64,000 nt of DNA from Rheinheimera sp. 4Y26 (GTDB lineage: Bacteria > Pseudomonadota > Gammaproteobacteria > Enterobacterales > Alteromonadaceae), in the NCBI RefSeq assembly GCF_025245835.1, contig NZ_JAOBWS010000013.1:26627-90626 (forward strand), read 5' to 3'. Positions 34,005 through 43,073 of this stretch are shown here, one piece after another; the first letter of the stretch is position 1, and each line of letters starts with the position of its first letter. A program made the translations under genes and the position numbers. A model generated the notes under the pieces. The model saw only the letters and a program-made list of their open reading frames with translations, was not told the DNA's origin and searched no databases.

Positions 34005-34056
34005 CTACAATTGGCGACAAGGTGTAGTTTTAAACTATTGGATTTAAAGGAGATTT

Positions 34057-34084
34057 GAGAAGCGGCGCAGCTTGCGCCGCTCTC
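34057..34084 (-). terminator. Hairpin after ssrA, probable terminator
   Basis: AGCGGCGCA (34061-34069) and TGCGCCGCT (34073-34081) form a perfect 9-bp GC-rich stem, lengthened by GAG/CTC with one bulge. It begins five bases after the tmRNA 3' end. The T-run that follows on the minus strand is poor, so termination may be weak, or the prophage may have displaced the rest. Confidence 0.55.
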
Positions 34085-34089
34085 ATTTG

Positions 34090-34447
34090 TGGTGGAGCTG
34101 GGGGGATTTGAACCCCCGTCCGAAAAACCTACGTCTTCAGTACTACATGCTTATCCATTCATTTGGTTAACCCTATGAGCGCCGAATGGCAGGCTATCGT
34201 CGGGCGAGTCCGATTGGTTTTAGCATCTTGGCTCCGGACAAAGCCGCCATGCGATCCTGTTAGGGGTGATCTCCCAAAATCCCGGCTTACAGGCATGCGC
34301 GGGGGGGAGAGCATCTACTGCTTATTAGGCAGCGATTGCGTATGTTTCGTCGTTTGCGACTACTTTTTTGCGGCTTTTTACGAGGCCAACCGCCCCTCGG
34401 CATGCACTTAGGAGTTCGTGAATCCCGTCGAATCCAGTATCAGCCCC
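34090..34447 (-). ncRNA. ssrA: tmRNA
   Basis: About 358 nt. The 5' end reads GGGGCTGATACTGGATTCGA, the 3' end has the TTCGAAT-like T-arm (GGGTTCAAATCCC) and ends CCACCA. The tag is read from the codon GCA at 34357-34355: ANDETYAIAA, then stop TAA at 34327-34325. tmRNA frees stalled ribosomes with SmpB, whose gene lies just upstream on the same strand. The Mu-like prophage ends within about 90 bp of its 3' end. Confidence 0.95.
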
Positions 34448-34484
34448 GAATTCTTCGTGAAGCGAACGCTTCAGTAACCTGGGC

Positions 34485-34513
34485 ATTCTACGCCCTGACA
34501 CCGGTAGCGGCAA
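34485..34513 (-). promoter_or_regulatory. Probable sigma-70 promoter of ssrA
   Basis: On the minus strand, TTGCCG and TAGAAT are 17 bases apart. Transcription would start about 30 nt before the mature tmRNA 5' end, leaving a leader with a GAAGCG/CGCTTC hairpin to be removed by RNase P. Confidence 0.6.
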
Positions 34514-34603
34514 GCAATGCTTTGATGCTTTGCTGCTTTATCCGGCGCCTTATTTACTAAATGGCGATTGTTTCGCCAGTTTCAAGCGCCAAAAGAAAAA
34601 ATT

Positions 34604-35086
34604 TTAGCGTTTGCTGTGTTTCATCATCCGTTCTTTTTCGCGTGACCAGTCGCGGTCTTTAATATCGTCGCGTTTATCAAATTCACGTTTACCCTTGGCG
34701 AGATAAAATTCCAGTTTCACCCAGGGGCCTTTCCAGTACATGGACGTTGCTATCAGGGTAAAACCGTCGCGCTCTACCGCACCAATCAGTTTGTTCAGTT
34801 CGCGCTTGTTCAGCAGTAATTTGCGCGAGCGCTCGGGGTCGCACACCACATGGCTGGACGCACTGTTTAGTGGGGTAATCACAGCGCCAAATAAATAAGC
34901 TTCGCCATTTTTCAGGATGACATAAGAGTCAGTCAGATTGGCTTTGCCCTGGCGAATACTTTTAATTTCCCAGCCCTGCAATGCCATACCGCCTTCAAAA
35001 CGGTCCTGCAGAAAATAGTCGTGCCTGGCTTTTCTGTTGGTAGCAATGGTGCCACCTGTATTGGTTTTATTCGATTTTTTACTCAT
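34604..35086 (-). CDS. smpB: SsrA-binding protein SmpB
   Basis: A 160-residue protein with the SmpB fold: [39 protein letters not shown], and a basic C-terminal tail ([22 protein letters not shown]) that reaches the decoding centre. It carries tmRNA to stalled ribosomes. It is adjacent to ssrA on the same strand and divergent from ratA. Confidence 0.97.
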   Translation of the reverse strand: MSKKSNKTNTGGTIATNRKARHDYFLQDRFEGGMALQGWEIKSIRQGKANLTDSYVILKNGEAYLFGAVITPLNSASSHVVCDPERSRKLLLNKRELNKLIGAVERDGFTLIATSMYWKGPWVKLEFYLAKGKREFDKRDDIKDRDWSREKERMMKHSKR

Positions 35087-35149
35087 GCTTGCTCAAAATG
35101 CGCTTGAAAGTGCGACATGGCGAAAAGGGGAGAGCCATGGCGTTGAAAC

Positions 35150-35177
35150 TTGTTACAGGTGCAGATTCTGCTACAAT
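35150..35177 (+). promoter_or_regulatory. Probable sigma-70 promoter of ratA-ratB
   Basis: TTGTTA (35150-35155) and TACAAT (35172-35177) are 16 bases apart, 26 bp before the ratA start. Confidence 0.6.
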
Positions 35178-35203
35178 CGCCGACCTGATTCAGGGGAGTG
35201 AGT

Positions 35204-35647
35204 ATGCCACAAATTGAACGCAGCGCGTTGGTTTTTTATAGCTGCCAGCAGATGTTTGAGCTGGTGACCGATGTGCCGTCCTACCCGCAGTTTTTGCCAG
35301 GTTGTAGTGCCGCTCAGGTGCTTTCCTTTGATGGAAATATTCAAACCGCCAGTTTGCAGGTGTCTAAAGCCGGCATCAGCAAAAGTTTTACCACCCGTAA
35401 TACGCTGGTGCCGTACAGCCGTTTGGATATGCAGTTAGTTGATGGGCCTTTTAAGTTTTTGCGGGGCGGTTGGCAGTTTATTCCGTTAAGTGACGATGCC
35501 TGCAAAGTGGTGCTGGCGCTGGAGTTTGAGTTTTCCAGCAAGTTGGTGGAATTTGCTTTTGGCAAAATTTTTAATGAACTAACGATGGCGATGGTGCAGG
35601 CTTTTACTCAGCGTGCCAAACAGGTGTATGGAGAACAATATGGCTGA
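35204..35647 (+). CDS. ratA: RatA, ribosome association / ubiquinone-binding START family
   Basis: A 147-residue SRPBCC/START-fold protein, with the family start [21 protein letters not shown] and then [16 protein letters not shown]. coli RatA (PasT) blocks 70S formation; relatives (Coq10-like) bind ubiquinone. ATG at 35204 has GGGGAG five bases before it, preferred over GTG at 35198. It overlaps ratB by 8 bp, and the smpB-ratA divergence is standard. Confidence 0.92.
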   Translation: MPQIERSALVFYSCQQMFELVTDVPSYPQFLPGCSAAQVLSFDGNIQTASLQVSKAGISKSFTTRNTLVPYSRLDMQLVDGPFKFLRGGWQFIPLSDDACKVVLALEFEFSSKLVEFAFGKIFNELTMAMVQAFTQRAKQVYGEQYG

Positions 35648-35984
35648 TCAGATTGCAGTTGAAGTGGCCTATGCCTTGCCGCAGCGGCAAAGTTTGTTGA
35701 GTTTGACGGTAGCTGTAGACAGCACTGTGCAACAAGTAATTGAATACAGTGGCATTTTAAAGACGCACCCTGAAATTGATCTGAGTAAAAATAAAGTCGG
35801 GATCTGGAGTCGTACCGTTAAACTGGATGAGCGGGTAAGAGCCGGCGATCGGATTGAAATTTACCGGCCTCTGATTGCCGATCCAAAAGATATGCGCAGA
35901 CGCCGCGCCGAAAAAGCGAAAGAAGAAGGCAGAGCTGATAAGACCACAGGTGGCCGGCCGCAACAGCATCATCAGGACGATTGA
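35640..35984 (+). CDS. ratB: RnfH/RatB family ubiquitin-like protein
   Basis: A 114-residue protein with the RnfH pattern: [37 protein letters not shown], then [20 protein letters not shown], a beta-grasp fold. It is the usual partner of ratA; the function is unclear. ATG at 35640 with GGAG upstream was chosen over the longer reading from 35613. The Gln/His-rich tail ends in QQHHQDD. Confidence 0.9.
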   Translation: MADQIAVEVAYALPQRQSLLSLTVAVDSTVQQVIEYSGILKTHPEIDLSKNKVGIWSRTVKLDERVRAGDRIEIYRPLIADPKDMRRRRAEKAKEEGRADKTTGGRPQQHHQDD

Positions 35985-36101
35985 GCATTAAATTGCGGGC
36001 AAAGCTTGTCTTTGTTGCTGCTGAGTGGCTGGCAGCATCAGCTTCATCATCAAACCCGCTATCCGACCGGCATCGGGCAGGCAACAAGCACGGATAAACA
36101 A

Positions 36102-36130
36102 AAAGGACATCAGAGATGTCCTTTGTTGTT
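36102..36130 (+). terminator. Terminator after ratB
   Basis: AAAGGACATC and GATGTCCTTT form a perfect 10-bp stem with a 3-base loop and a TTGTTGTTT tail. It lies in the 255-bp gap between ratB and the convergent bamE; nothing else is seen there. Confidence 0.82.
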
Positions 36131-36239
36131 TGTTGCGCAAGCAAGGTATTTGCACTTTTGACCGGCTTATATCCAGGCTTCGTTTGGTGCTTGAGTTCCA
36201 ATTAACAGCAAACTCAGCGTGAAACTAATGCTGTTTCTG

Positions 36240-36620
36240 TTATTGGTCTAATGGTGTATTAAAATCTTTTGGTACTTCAAAATCACCGGTCATTTTGACC
36301 AGCTTGTTATCTTCGAAATTTAACACCAGTTGTTTTTCAAAATCACGTTTACCATTGCCGCTTTTCAGTGAGTAAAAATAGTGCCAAACGTTATCGTCAA
36401 AGCTGTTTTCGGCCACCGGGTTACCAAGCACAAACTGCACTTGCTCTTTGGTCATTGCAATACGTAATTTATCAATGTCTTTTTGTTCCAGAAAGTTGCC
36501 TTGTGGCACATCAATCCGGTAAATCCAATTGCTGCAGGCCGACATTGACAGGGCACAACAGGCGGCAACCAGCCATTTGCTGATTGATTTTGAGAATACA
36601 GCTGCCATAACACTCTTCAT
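36240..36620 (-). CDS. bamE: Outer membrane assembly lipoprotein BamE
   Basis: A lipoprotein of about 126 residues. The signal peptide ends in the lipobox LSMSAC, whose Cys is lipidated. The mature part has the SmpA/OmlA pattern VPQGNFLEQKDIDKLRIAMT and VQFVLGNPVAENSFDDN. BamE is a subunit of the BAM complex that inserts beta-barrel proteins. ATG at 36620 is given; ATG at 36608, with AAGAG upstream, is also likely. It lies just after recN on the same strand. Confidence 0.92.
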   Translation of the reverse strand: MKSVMAAVFSKSISKWLVAACCALSMSACSNWIYRIDVPQGNFLEQKDIDKLRIAMTKEQVQFVLGNPVAENSFDDNVWHYFYSLKSGNGKRDFEKQLVLNFEDNKLVKMTGDFEVPKDFNTPLDQ

Positions 36621-36682
36621 TTTTTTTAGTAAGGCCTGCATCATACCGCAAGCATGGGGGGAGATTAAACCCTCCATCTGAC

Positions 36683-38350
36683 TCAGGGAGTACATAAAAG
36701 TTCGCGGGCATTGGCAATTGCGCTGGCACTGACATTTTCACCGGCCAACAAACGGGCAATTTCCTGCACCCGTTCATCGTCCTGTAAAGTACGCATCCGC
36801 GTTTCGGTATGCACACCGTCGGTATATTTTTCGACAAACATTTGCTGGTGACCCTGGCTCGCCACTTGTGGTAAGTGGGTGACACAAATCACCTGAGTAG
36901 CAGCCCCCAGCTGACGCAATAAACGGCCAACGCCAGCAGCCACAGGGCCGCTGATGCCAACGTCCACTTCATCAAAAATTAAGGTGGGGGTGGTGACTTT
37001 ATCGGCCAGGATCACCTGAACAGCCAGGCTGATGCGGGATAATTCTCCGCCTGATGCGACTTTGTGCATCGCTTGCAGCGGCTGACCCGGGTTGGTGCTG
37101 ACCAAAAACTCGATATGGTCGCAGCCCAGGGCGTTGGCTTTATCCAGCGGCAGTTGCTGCAGCATGATTTCAAAACGGGCATTGTGCATACTGAGTTCAG
37201 CCATGCTGCGCTCAATTTTATGGCTCAGTTCCAATGCGGCCTGTTGCCGCTGCTGACTGAGTTTGTCGGCCGCTTCGCTGTAGCTGCGCGCTGCCCGGGC
37301 TATGGCTAATTCCAGCTCAGCCAGTCTATCGTCATCACCGGCCAGTTGTTGCAGTTGCTGCGCTAGATGCTGATGGTGCAAAAACAGCTGGTCATTTGGG
37401 ATCTGATGTTTACGGCTTAACGTCAGCCACTGACTTAACCGCTCATCAATGTCATTTAAACGCTCAGGGTCTACTTCTACTTTTTCGCCGTAACGGCGCA
37501 GCTCGCGGCTGGCTTCTTCCACCTGCACCAGGGCTTCCTGAAGCATTTGTTCTATGCCAGCGAGTTTGCTGTCGATTTGGCTGGCATCGCCCAGCAGATA
37601 GCTGGCTTGTTTTAATAAACTTAATGCGTTGCCTTCTTCACACTCTGTCAAAAGCTCCAGCCCTTGCTGACTGGCGGCAATTAAACCGGCGCTGTGGCTT
37701 AACCGCTGATGCTCTGTTTCAAGTTCGGCAAATTCGTCTTGTTGCGGGGCAAACTGGTCAAGCTCTGCCACCTGATATTCCAGCAATTGGCGCTGTGCTT
37801 CGCGCTGCTGTTGTGAGGTGAGCAACTGCTGATATTCCTGCTTCAGCTGCTGCCAGTCTTTCCAGTGTTGTTTGACTGCCTGCAATAAGGTTGGATGATC
37901 AGCAAAAGCATCCAGCAGCTGACGTTGATGCTCAGATTTCAGCAATAACTGGTGGGCATGCTGGCCGTGAATGCTCAGTAATAACTGACCCAGACTTTTT
38001 AATTGTTGTGCCGGCACCTGCACGCCATTGATATAACCACGGGAGCGGCCTTCGCTGCCTACCACGCGGCGAACTATACATTCATTCCCCATGGCTAAAT
38101 CTTGCTGAGCCAGCCAATGTTGTGCTGCAGGCAGCTTGCTGATGTCAAAGGTGGCGACTAAATCGGCCTTATCGGCACCAGGGCGTACGACAAAACCATC
38201 GGCACGCTCACCCAGGCACAAAGCCAGGGCATCCAGTGAAATAGATTTACCGGCACCGGTTTCACCTGTGATGGTGGTCATACCGGGTTGCCATTCAATT
38301 TCCAGTGCACGGACAATCGCAAAGTTGCTGATATGAAGATGGGTAAGCAT
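36683..38350 (-). CDS. recN: DNA repair protein RecN
   Basis: A 555-residue SMC-like ATPase. Walker A is GETGAGKS near residue 30 and Walker B is LIFDEVDVGISG near residue 450, with long coiled coils between. It helps repair double-strand breaks. The start MLTHLHISNFAIV fits the family and length (E. coli 553). A perfect-pattern LexA box is 41 bp upstream. Confidence 0.96.
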   Translation of the reverse strand: MLTHLHISNFAIVRALEIEWQPGMTTITGETGAGKSISLDALALCLGERADGFVVRPGADKADLVATFDISKLPAAQHWLAQQDLAMGNECIVRRVVGSEGRSRGYINGVQVPAQQLKSLGQLLLSIHGQHAHQLLLKSEHQRQLLDAFADHPTLLQAVKQHWKDWQQLKQEYQQLLTSQQQREAQRQLLEYQVAELDQFAPQQDEFAELETEHQRLSHSAGLIAASQQGLELLTECEEGNALSLLKQASYLLGDASQIDSKLAGIEQMLQEALVQVEEASRELRRYGEKVEVDPERLNDIDERLSQWLTLSRKHQIPNDQLFLHHQHLAQQLQQLAGDDDRLAELELAIARAARSYSEAADKLSQQRQQAALELSHKIERSMAELSMHNARFEIMLQQLPLDKANALGCDHIEFLVSTNPGQPLQAMHKVASGGELSRISLAVQVILADKVTTPTLIFDEVDVGISGPVAAGVGRLLRQLGAATQVICVTHLPQVASQGHQQMFVEKYTDGVHTETRMRTLQDDERVQEIARLLAGENVSASAIANARELLCTP

Positions 38351-38390
38351 GATGCGGCCTGTAGTTATCAATCACAGTTAAAATGAATAA

Positions 38391-38406
38391 CTGTGAATTT
38401 ATACAG
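38391..38406 (-). promoter_or_regulatory. LexA box upstream of recN
   Basis: CTGTGAATTTATACAG fits the SOS box CTG-N10-CAG with an AT-rich centre. It lies 41 bp before the recN start codon, as expected for SOS control of recN. Confidence 0.85.
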
Positions 38407-38464
38407 TAATTTTAAAACTGACAAGTCAAAGCGGAAAAAATTTTAATGTCACGGGGCTATAACC

Positions 38465-38487
38465 GCAGCTTCCATGCAGGAAGCTGC
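38465..38487 (-). terminator. Hairpin after nadK
   Basis: GCAGCTTCC and GGAAGCTGC form a perfect 9-bp stem with a 5-base loop, three bases after the nadK stop. No T-run follows on the minus strand, so it may be a weak terminator or an mRNA 3' stabiliser. Confidence 0.5.
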
Positions 38488-38491
38488 TGAT

Positions 38492-39373
38492 TTAATAGAG
38501 TTTGGAGCCCCAGCCTAACTTATTGCGCAGCACGTTAAAATAACTGTAACCCGGCGGATGTACCAGTTTCAGTGGTTTAGGGTGTTTGCGGATCACAATT
38601 TCGTCCCCCGGCATCACCGCCAGAATGACATGGCTGTCGCAGCTGATTTGCAGATGGGCGTCGTTACTTGGTGCCACTTTGAGCCGGATTTCGCTGGTGC
38701 CTGACACCACTAAGGGCCGGCTGCTTAAGGTATGGGGGAACATCGGCACTAAACTCATGGCATCGAGCTCAGGCGTTAAAATAGGGCCGCCACCGGATAA
38801 TGAATAAGCGGTAGAGCCTGTTGGTGTGCTGACAATCAGACCATCCGAGCGCTGGCTAAACACAAATTCGCCATTAATATAGGCTTCAAATTCAATCATA
38901 TGCGCCACTTTGTCAGCATGCAGTACAGCTTCATTGACGGCGCTGTTGCTGCTTTTAATGCTGTCGTGGCGATGTACTTCAATTTCCAGCAGGTTGCGGT
39001 GTTCGTTGACATAATTACCGGCCAGCACTTCGGCCAGTGGCACCTGAAAACTTTCCGGTGATAAGTCGGTTAAAAAACCTAAATTGCCGCGGTTCACCCC
39101 AAGCACTGCCACGCCAAAACGTGCCAGCACCCGTGCAGCGCCCAGCATATTGCCGTCACCACCCACCACTATTGCCAAATCACAATTTTTGCCAAGGTCT
39201 ACCAGATCCATCGCCTGTACTTCAGCTAAACCTAATGAACCCGCCACCTTTTCTTCGACATAAACCTGCAGTTGATATTGTTTGAGAAAATGGTACAAAC
39301 TGACCAGGGTGTGATTGGCGCCCTGATGATTGGGTTTGCCAATCAGGCCGATAGTGCGAAAAGCATGGCTCAT
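38492..39373 (-). CDS. nadK: NAD kinase
   Basis: A 293-residue NAD kinase that makes NADP from NAD and ATP. The GGDGN motif (VVGGDGNML) is near residue 72, with [10 protein letters not shown] and the [15 protein letters not shown] motif following. Length and motifs match the family. It is divergent from hrcA and upstream of recN, a common gammaproteobacterial arrangement. Confidence 0.97.
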   Translation of the reverse strand: MSHAFRTIGLIGKPNHQGANHTLVSLYHFLKQYQLQVYVEEKVAGSLGLAEVQAMDLVDLGKNCDLAIVVGGDGNMLGAARVLARFGVAVLGVNRGNLGFLTDLSPESFQVPLAEVLAGNYVNEHRNLLEIEVHRHDSIKSSNSAVNEAVLHADKVAHMIEFEAYINGEFVFSQRSDGLIVSTPTGSTAYSLSGGGPILTPELDAMSLVPMFPHTLSSRPLVVSGTSEIRLKVAPSNDAHLQISCDSHVILAVMPGDEIVIRKHPKPLKLVHPPGYSYFNVLRNKLGWGSKLY

Positions 39374-39526
39374 AGCTTATTGATCCAGCGAAGATTTGGC
39401 TTGAGTATACAAAGTGTGATGGCGCTGTACCAGAGTCTGGCTGACGGTTGCGTTAGTTTTGTGCTGATGGTTGTTTTTTTGTGGTAAGTCCCCACTATAT
39501 GCAGGTATTCATCAACAGGTGGCAGT

Positions 39527-40543
39527 ATGACGGCAGGGCTGAGTCGGTCAGAGCTTATTTTAAAACTCATCGTAGAGCAGTATCTGGCGGATGGTTCGCC
39601 GGTATCGTCGAAGTTGATCGCAGAAAACGCCGCTTTGCAGGTGAGTTCAGCCACTGTGCGCAACAGTATGGTGCAGCTGGAACAGCTGGGGCTGATCCGT
39701 TCGCCTCATACTTCTGCCGGCCGTATTCCAACCACGCAGGGGATCCGGCTTTTTATCGACAAAATGCTGCAGCTGGAGCCTTTACCCTCGCGTTGGCTTA
39801 ATGACATCCAGCAGCATCTGGTGCCGCAGTTGCCGGTGTCGCTGTTGTGCCAGAAAGCCGGCCAGTTATTGGCCAACCTGACAGGTTTGGTCAGCATTTT
39901 TAGTGCGCCCAAAGCGGCAGGCCGGGTGATCCGTCAGGTTGATTTAGTGCGTCTGGCCCCCGACAGACTGCTGCTGGTGGTTATTGATGAAGAAGGTGAC
40001 ATTCTGCACCGGGTGTTATGGCAACCACAGGGCATCAATGCCAACACCTTAAGCCGCAGTTTGTGTTTACTCAATGCCGCACTTTGTCATCAGCAATGGC
40101 TGGACGGTATCTCCAGACTGAGCCTGATGCTGAAAACCGAAGATGAAACCATAGCGGCTTTATTAAAAGATGTGATGGCGCAATTAAGTCTGGATGAGCT
40201 GCAGCAAAATCAGCCGCTGGTATTTGGTCAGCATCATTTACTGCAAGCGGCTGAATCGCTTAAAGATCCGGCGTTACAGCAGGTGGTGCAATTGCTGGAG
40301 CAACCCGCTTGCCTGATGCAGTTATTACAACCGCTGGCCACCGACAACAATACCAAACTTATTTTGGGTAAAGAGTCGGGCATAGCACAACTTTATAATG
40401 TCAGTGTGATTACTGTCAGGTATCAGGCTGATCCACAACGATTTTTAGCTTTATTAGGCCCAAGAAGGATGAACTACGCCAGACTGATCCCGCTGGTGGA
40501 AGCCTGTGGCCAACAATTATCAAAGCACTTGAATCGGGCGTGA
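39527..40543 (+). CDS. hrcA: Heat-inducible transcription repressor HrcA
   Basis: A 338-residue protein with the HrcA winged-helix N-terminus (LIVEQYLADGSPVSSKLIA, then SSATVRNSMVQLEQLGLI, SPHTSAGRIPTTQGIRLF) and a GAF-like middle. The C-terminal part has LILGKESGIAQLYNVSVITV, the family end. HrcA binds CIRCE operators and is folded by GroEL. No CIRCE element (TTAGCACTC-N9-GAGTGCTAA) is seen in this window. The gene precedes grpE and contains the grpE promoter. HrcA is uncommon in gammaproteobacteria. Confidence 0.92.
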   Translation: MTAGLSRSELILKLIVEQYLADGSPVSSKLIAENAALQVSSATVRNSMVQLEQLGLIRSPHTSAGRIPTTQGIRLFIDKMLQLEPLPSRWLNDIQQHLVPQLPVSLLCQKAGQLLANLTGLVSIFSAPKAAGRVIRQVDLVRLAPDRLLLVVIDEEGDILHRVLWQPQGINANTLSRSLCLLNAALCHQQWLDGISRLSLMLKTEDETIAALLKDVMAQLSLDELQQNQPLVFGQHHLLQAAESLKDPALQQVVQLLEQPACLMQLLQPLATDNNTKLILGKESGIAQLYNVSVITVRYQADPQRFLALLGPRRMNYARLIPLVEACGQQLSKHLNRA

Positions 40544-40556
40544 CAATCCCCATAAT
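40528..40556 (+). promoter_or_regulatory. Sigma-32 heat-shock promoter of grpE
   Basis: CTTGAAT (40528-40534), 13 bases, then CCCCATAAT (40548-40556): very close to the sigma-32 consensus CTTGAAA-N(13-15)-CCCCATNT. It lies at the 3' end of hrcA, 30 bp before the grpE start. Confidence 0.87.
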
Positions 40557-40585
40557 AGCCGCACCAAGTTTGGAGTGAAGAACAG

Positions 40586-41155
40586 ATGAGCGAGCAAGAA
40601 AAGGTACATAACGAGCCACAGGCTGAAAACGCAACCACCCAAGCCACTGATACAGTGGAATTATCGGGTGAGCAGGCAGTGATTGCCAAGCTGGAAGCAG
40701 AATTAGCGGCCGCCCGTGCCCATGCTGCCGATCAACAGGATTTGGCGTTGCGGGTAAAAGCTGATGCGGAAAACACCAAACGCCGCGCGGCCATGGATGT
40801 GGAAAAAGCCCATAAATTTGCACTGGAAAAATTTGCCGGTGATTTATTACCTGTGCTGGACAACCTTGAGCGTTCTTTAGGTTTTATCGATCCGGCCAAT
40901 GAAGCGGTGAAAGCGCTGGCTGAAGGGGTGGAACTGACGTTAAAAGGTTTGCTCGACACAGTGGGTAAATATGGTGTGCAGCAGATTGATCCACAGGGTC
41001 AGCCATTTAACCCTGAATTCCACCAGGCCATGTCAATTCAGCCAAGCGCTGAGCTGGAACCAAACACCGTCATGTTTGTGATGCAAAAAGGTTATGAACT
41101 GAACGGCCGTTTATTACGCCCGGCCATGGTTGGTGTGTCGAAAAAGCCGGATTAA
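40586..41155 (+). CDS. grpE: Nucleotide exchange factor GrpE
   Basis: A 189-residue protein. It has an acidic N-terminus, a long coiled coil with [21 protein letters not shown], the four-helix region and the conserved C-terminal beta domain ([20 protein letters not shown]). GrpE releases ADP from DnaK. dnaK is not next to it; a chemoreceptor gene faces it instead. GAGTGAAGA lies before the ATG. Confidence 0.96.
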   Translation: MSEQEKVHNEPQAENATTQATDTVELSGEQAVIAKLEAELAAARAHAADQQDLALRVKADAENTKRRAAMDVEKAHKFALEKFAGDLLPVLDNLERSLGFIDPANEAVKALAEGVELTLKGLLDTVGKYGVQQIDPQGQPFNPEFHQAMSIQPSAELEPNTVMFVMQKGYELNGRLLRPAMVGVSKKPD

Positions 41156-41185
41156 ACCGTTTTTAAGTCGCAACGTGCAACCAAA

Positions 41186-41218
41186 AACAATGCCAGCTTA
41201 TGCTGGCATTGTTGTTTT
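41186..41218. terminator. Bidirectional terminator between grpE and chemoreceptor
   Basis: AACAATGCCAGC and GCTGGCATTGTT pair perfectly over 12 bp with a TTAT loop. GTTTT follows on the + side and A5 precedes on the other, so it can end both convergent genes. Confidence 0.87.
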
Positions 41219-41240
41219 AGCATGATTGGTTTTGTGGTGT

Positions 41241-42857
41241 TTAGTTCACTTTAAAACGACCAACCAGACCAAAAAGCGCATCCGATAACTGCCTGATTTG
41301 CATCGACAACTGTTCGTTTTTTTGTGCTATACCACCGGCGGCCACCGCCTGATCGTTCAGCGCATACAGGTTTTTGGTAATTTCTTCCGATACCAGACTT
41401 TGCTCTTCGGTGGCGGCCGCTGTTTGGGTAGCCATATCGTTGACACGGCGTGATGATTGTTGCAGCTGATGGAACACTTCATCAGCTTTGGCAAAAAATG
41501 CCAGGGTGCGGTCGGCATTTTCTTTACTGCTTTGAATGGCGCCAGAGGCTTCATTCACCCGGCTTTGCAGTTTTTGAATCATTTCCTGAATATGGTTGGT
41601 ACTTTGTTGGGTGCGCGACGCCAGAGTGCGGACTTCATCGGCCACCACCGCAAAGCCACGGCCCTGTTCACCGGCCCTTGCTGCCTCTATGGCGGCATTG
41701 AGCGCCAGCAAATTGGTTTGTTCGGCAATAGCGCGAATCACATCCAGCACAGAGGCAATATTAGCCGAGCTGTTTTGCAGTTCAGCCGAACTTTCAAGCG
41801 CAGTGTCTACATCACTGGAAAGTGCCTGCATGCTGTCGTTGACATTATTCACCACTGTTAAACCCTGTTCGGCATTGCGGCTGGCGGCTTCGGCCTCCTG
41901 CGCCGAGCTGGTGGCCACATTGGCCATCTCTTTGTTGGCAATAGTCATTTCATGCACGGCGCTGACAATAGTGTCTGAGGCGGTATTTAATGAATTGGTA
42001 ATGTCTTTGGTGCTGGACGCTGATGCTGACAAATGTTCGGTCAGTTCACTCAATTGGCCAGCTTGTTTTAATACCGAGGCAATCAGCTGGCACAGGTTGG
42101 CAACAAAAGCGTTAAATTCGTGGGCAAGCTCGGCAAATTCGTCTTTGCTTTGCACATTCAGCCGGGCGGTTAGATCCCCTTCGCCAGAGGCGATTTCGTG
42201 AATACGGCGGGTTAAAAAGTTAATTTGTGAGGTTAACTGGCGCGGGATCTGATAACTGAACCAGCCGGCTATCAGTAAAATCAGCGCTGAAATACCATAA
42301 GCCAGGGTTTGAAAACGGTTGATGGCGCTGCTTAACACTTGTTGTTCGCTGATGGACTTATTGAGCGCAGCTTCACCGGCTTTATCCAGTACATCACGCA
42401 AAGAGCCAAACTTTTGTTCTTCATCACTGAGTAGCAGCGTTGTATCTGCGCCATTGCCGGCGGCGCTGAGCAATTGTTCGCTGGCTTGTTGCCACTGGTT
42501 AAACTGGTTGTCAAAACCGGCAAATTCGCCCCTGATGTCAGGGTACTGTGCCAGATGCTTTAAATAGTCGGCAAAACGTTGTTTAACCTGAGCGGCATTT
42601 TCTCGGGCGTCCTGCTGCTGCGCGGCAATATCACCAACTTTATTCAGTGCATAGGTGGTAGCAAGTTTGGCCTGATACAAATCGCGGTCGGCGTTGAGTA
42701 CTAAAGAAATGGCTTTAAGAAAATTATTGGCCTGAGCGTCCAGCGCACTTTTTTGCATGGCCGATAAATAACTGAACATCGCCACGACCACCACTAAGGT
42801 GAAAGCCAACAGCACCATAGGAACTGTGCTTTTTACTCTGATACTGTGCAGGTTCAT
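41241..42857 (-). CDS. Methyl-accepting chemotaxis protein
   Basis: A 538-residue chemoreceptor. A membrane helix at about residues 10-30, a periplasmic helical domain, a second membrane helix near 190-210, HAMP, and the signalling tip [21 protein letters not shown] with [16 protein letters not shown]. It controls CheA kinase activity. The ligand is unknown. The start [13 protein letters not shown] with GGGAGA upstream was chosen over an upstream ATG at 42920. It has no C-terminal CheR-binding pentapeptide. Confidence 0.93.
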   Translation of the reverse strand: MNLHSIRVKSTVPMVLLAFTLVVVVAMFSYLSAMQKSALDAQANNFLKAISLVLNADRDLYQAKLATTYALNKVGDIAAQQQDARENAAQVKQRFADYLKHLAQYPDIRGEFAGFDNQFNQWQQASEQLLSAAGNGADTTLLLSDEEQKFGSLRDVLDKAGEAALNKSISEQQVLSSAINRFQTLAYGISALILLIAGWFSYQIPRQLTSQINFLTRRIHEIASGEGDLTARLNVQSKDEFAELAHEFNAFVANLCQLIASVLKQAGQLSELTEHLSASASSTKDITNSLNTASDTIVSAVHEMTIANKEMANVATSSAQEAEAASRNAEQGLTVVNNVNDSMQALSSDVDTALESSAELQNSSANIASVLDVIRAIAEQTNLLALNAAIEAARAGEQGRGFAVVADEVRTLASRTQQSTNHIQEMIQKLQSRVNEASGAIQSSKENADRTLAFFAKADEVFHQLQQSSRRVNDMATQTAAATEEQSLVSEEITKNLYALNDQAVAAGGIAQKNEQLSMQIRQLSDALFGLVGRFKVN

Positions 42858-43073
42858 CTGCGTCTCCCTGTGTTGTATTTTCTTGACGCAAGTATTGGCT
42901 TGTATTGAAAATTTCTCCAATTCAAAGCTTAAATTTGCGACAAGTACTTAGGCTTTTGCTGCCAGTTTTTTAGCAATTGCGCTAAAAACGGTTTTGCATA
43001 AAAGCCGTCGCGTTTGCGGCCGCGCTTTTGGTTATACTCTGGCCCCTGGTGTTTATTGTGGATGGTATTTGTG

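Larger units (their letters stand above)
1..34056 (+). mobile_element. Mu-like transposable prophage, siphovirus-tailed, left end outside window
   Basis: Gene order is that of transposable phages: transposase, MuB ATPase, DUF3164, GemA, Mor, lysis, terminases, DUF935 portal, MuF, gpG, protease/scaffold, head. The tail genes instead follow a long-tailed siphovirus plan with a tube protein, frameshifted chaperone and very long tape measure, as in the B3/D3112 group. All genes but one possible tiny ORF run rightward, with many 4-bp start/stop overlaps. The left end is missing because the transposase is cut by the window edge. The right end must lie after the SRAP gene (33890) and before the tmRNA 3' end (34090); 34056 is a working limit, not a mapped end. 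I saw no frameshift in an essential structural gene, so the part visible could be functional. Confidence 0.93.

Noticed and set aside
39481..39801. 106-codon + strand ORF at the hrcA start
   Set aside because: Out-of-frame overlap with the conserved N-terminus of HrcA.
41596..42201. 201-codon + strand ORF opposite the chemoreceptor
   Set aside because: Reverse shadow of the conserved signalling domain.
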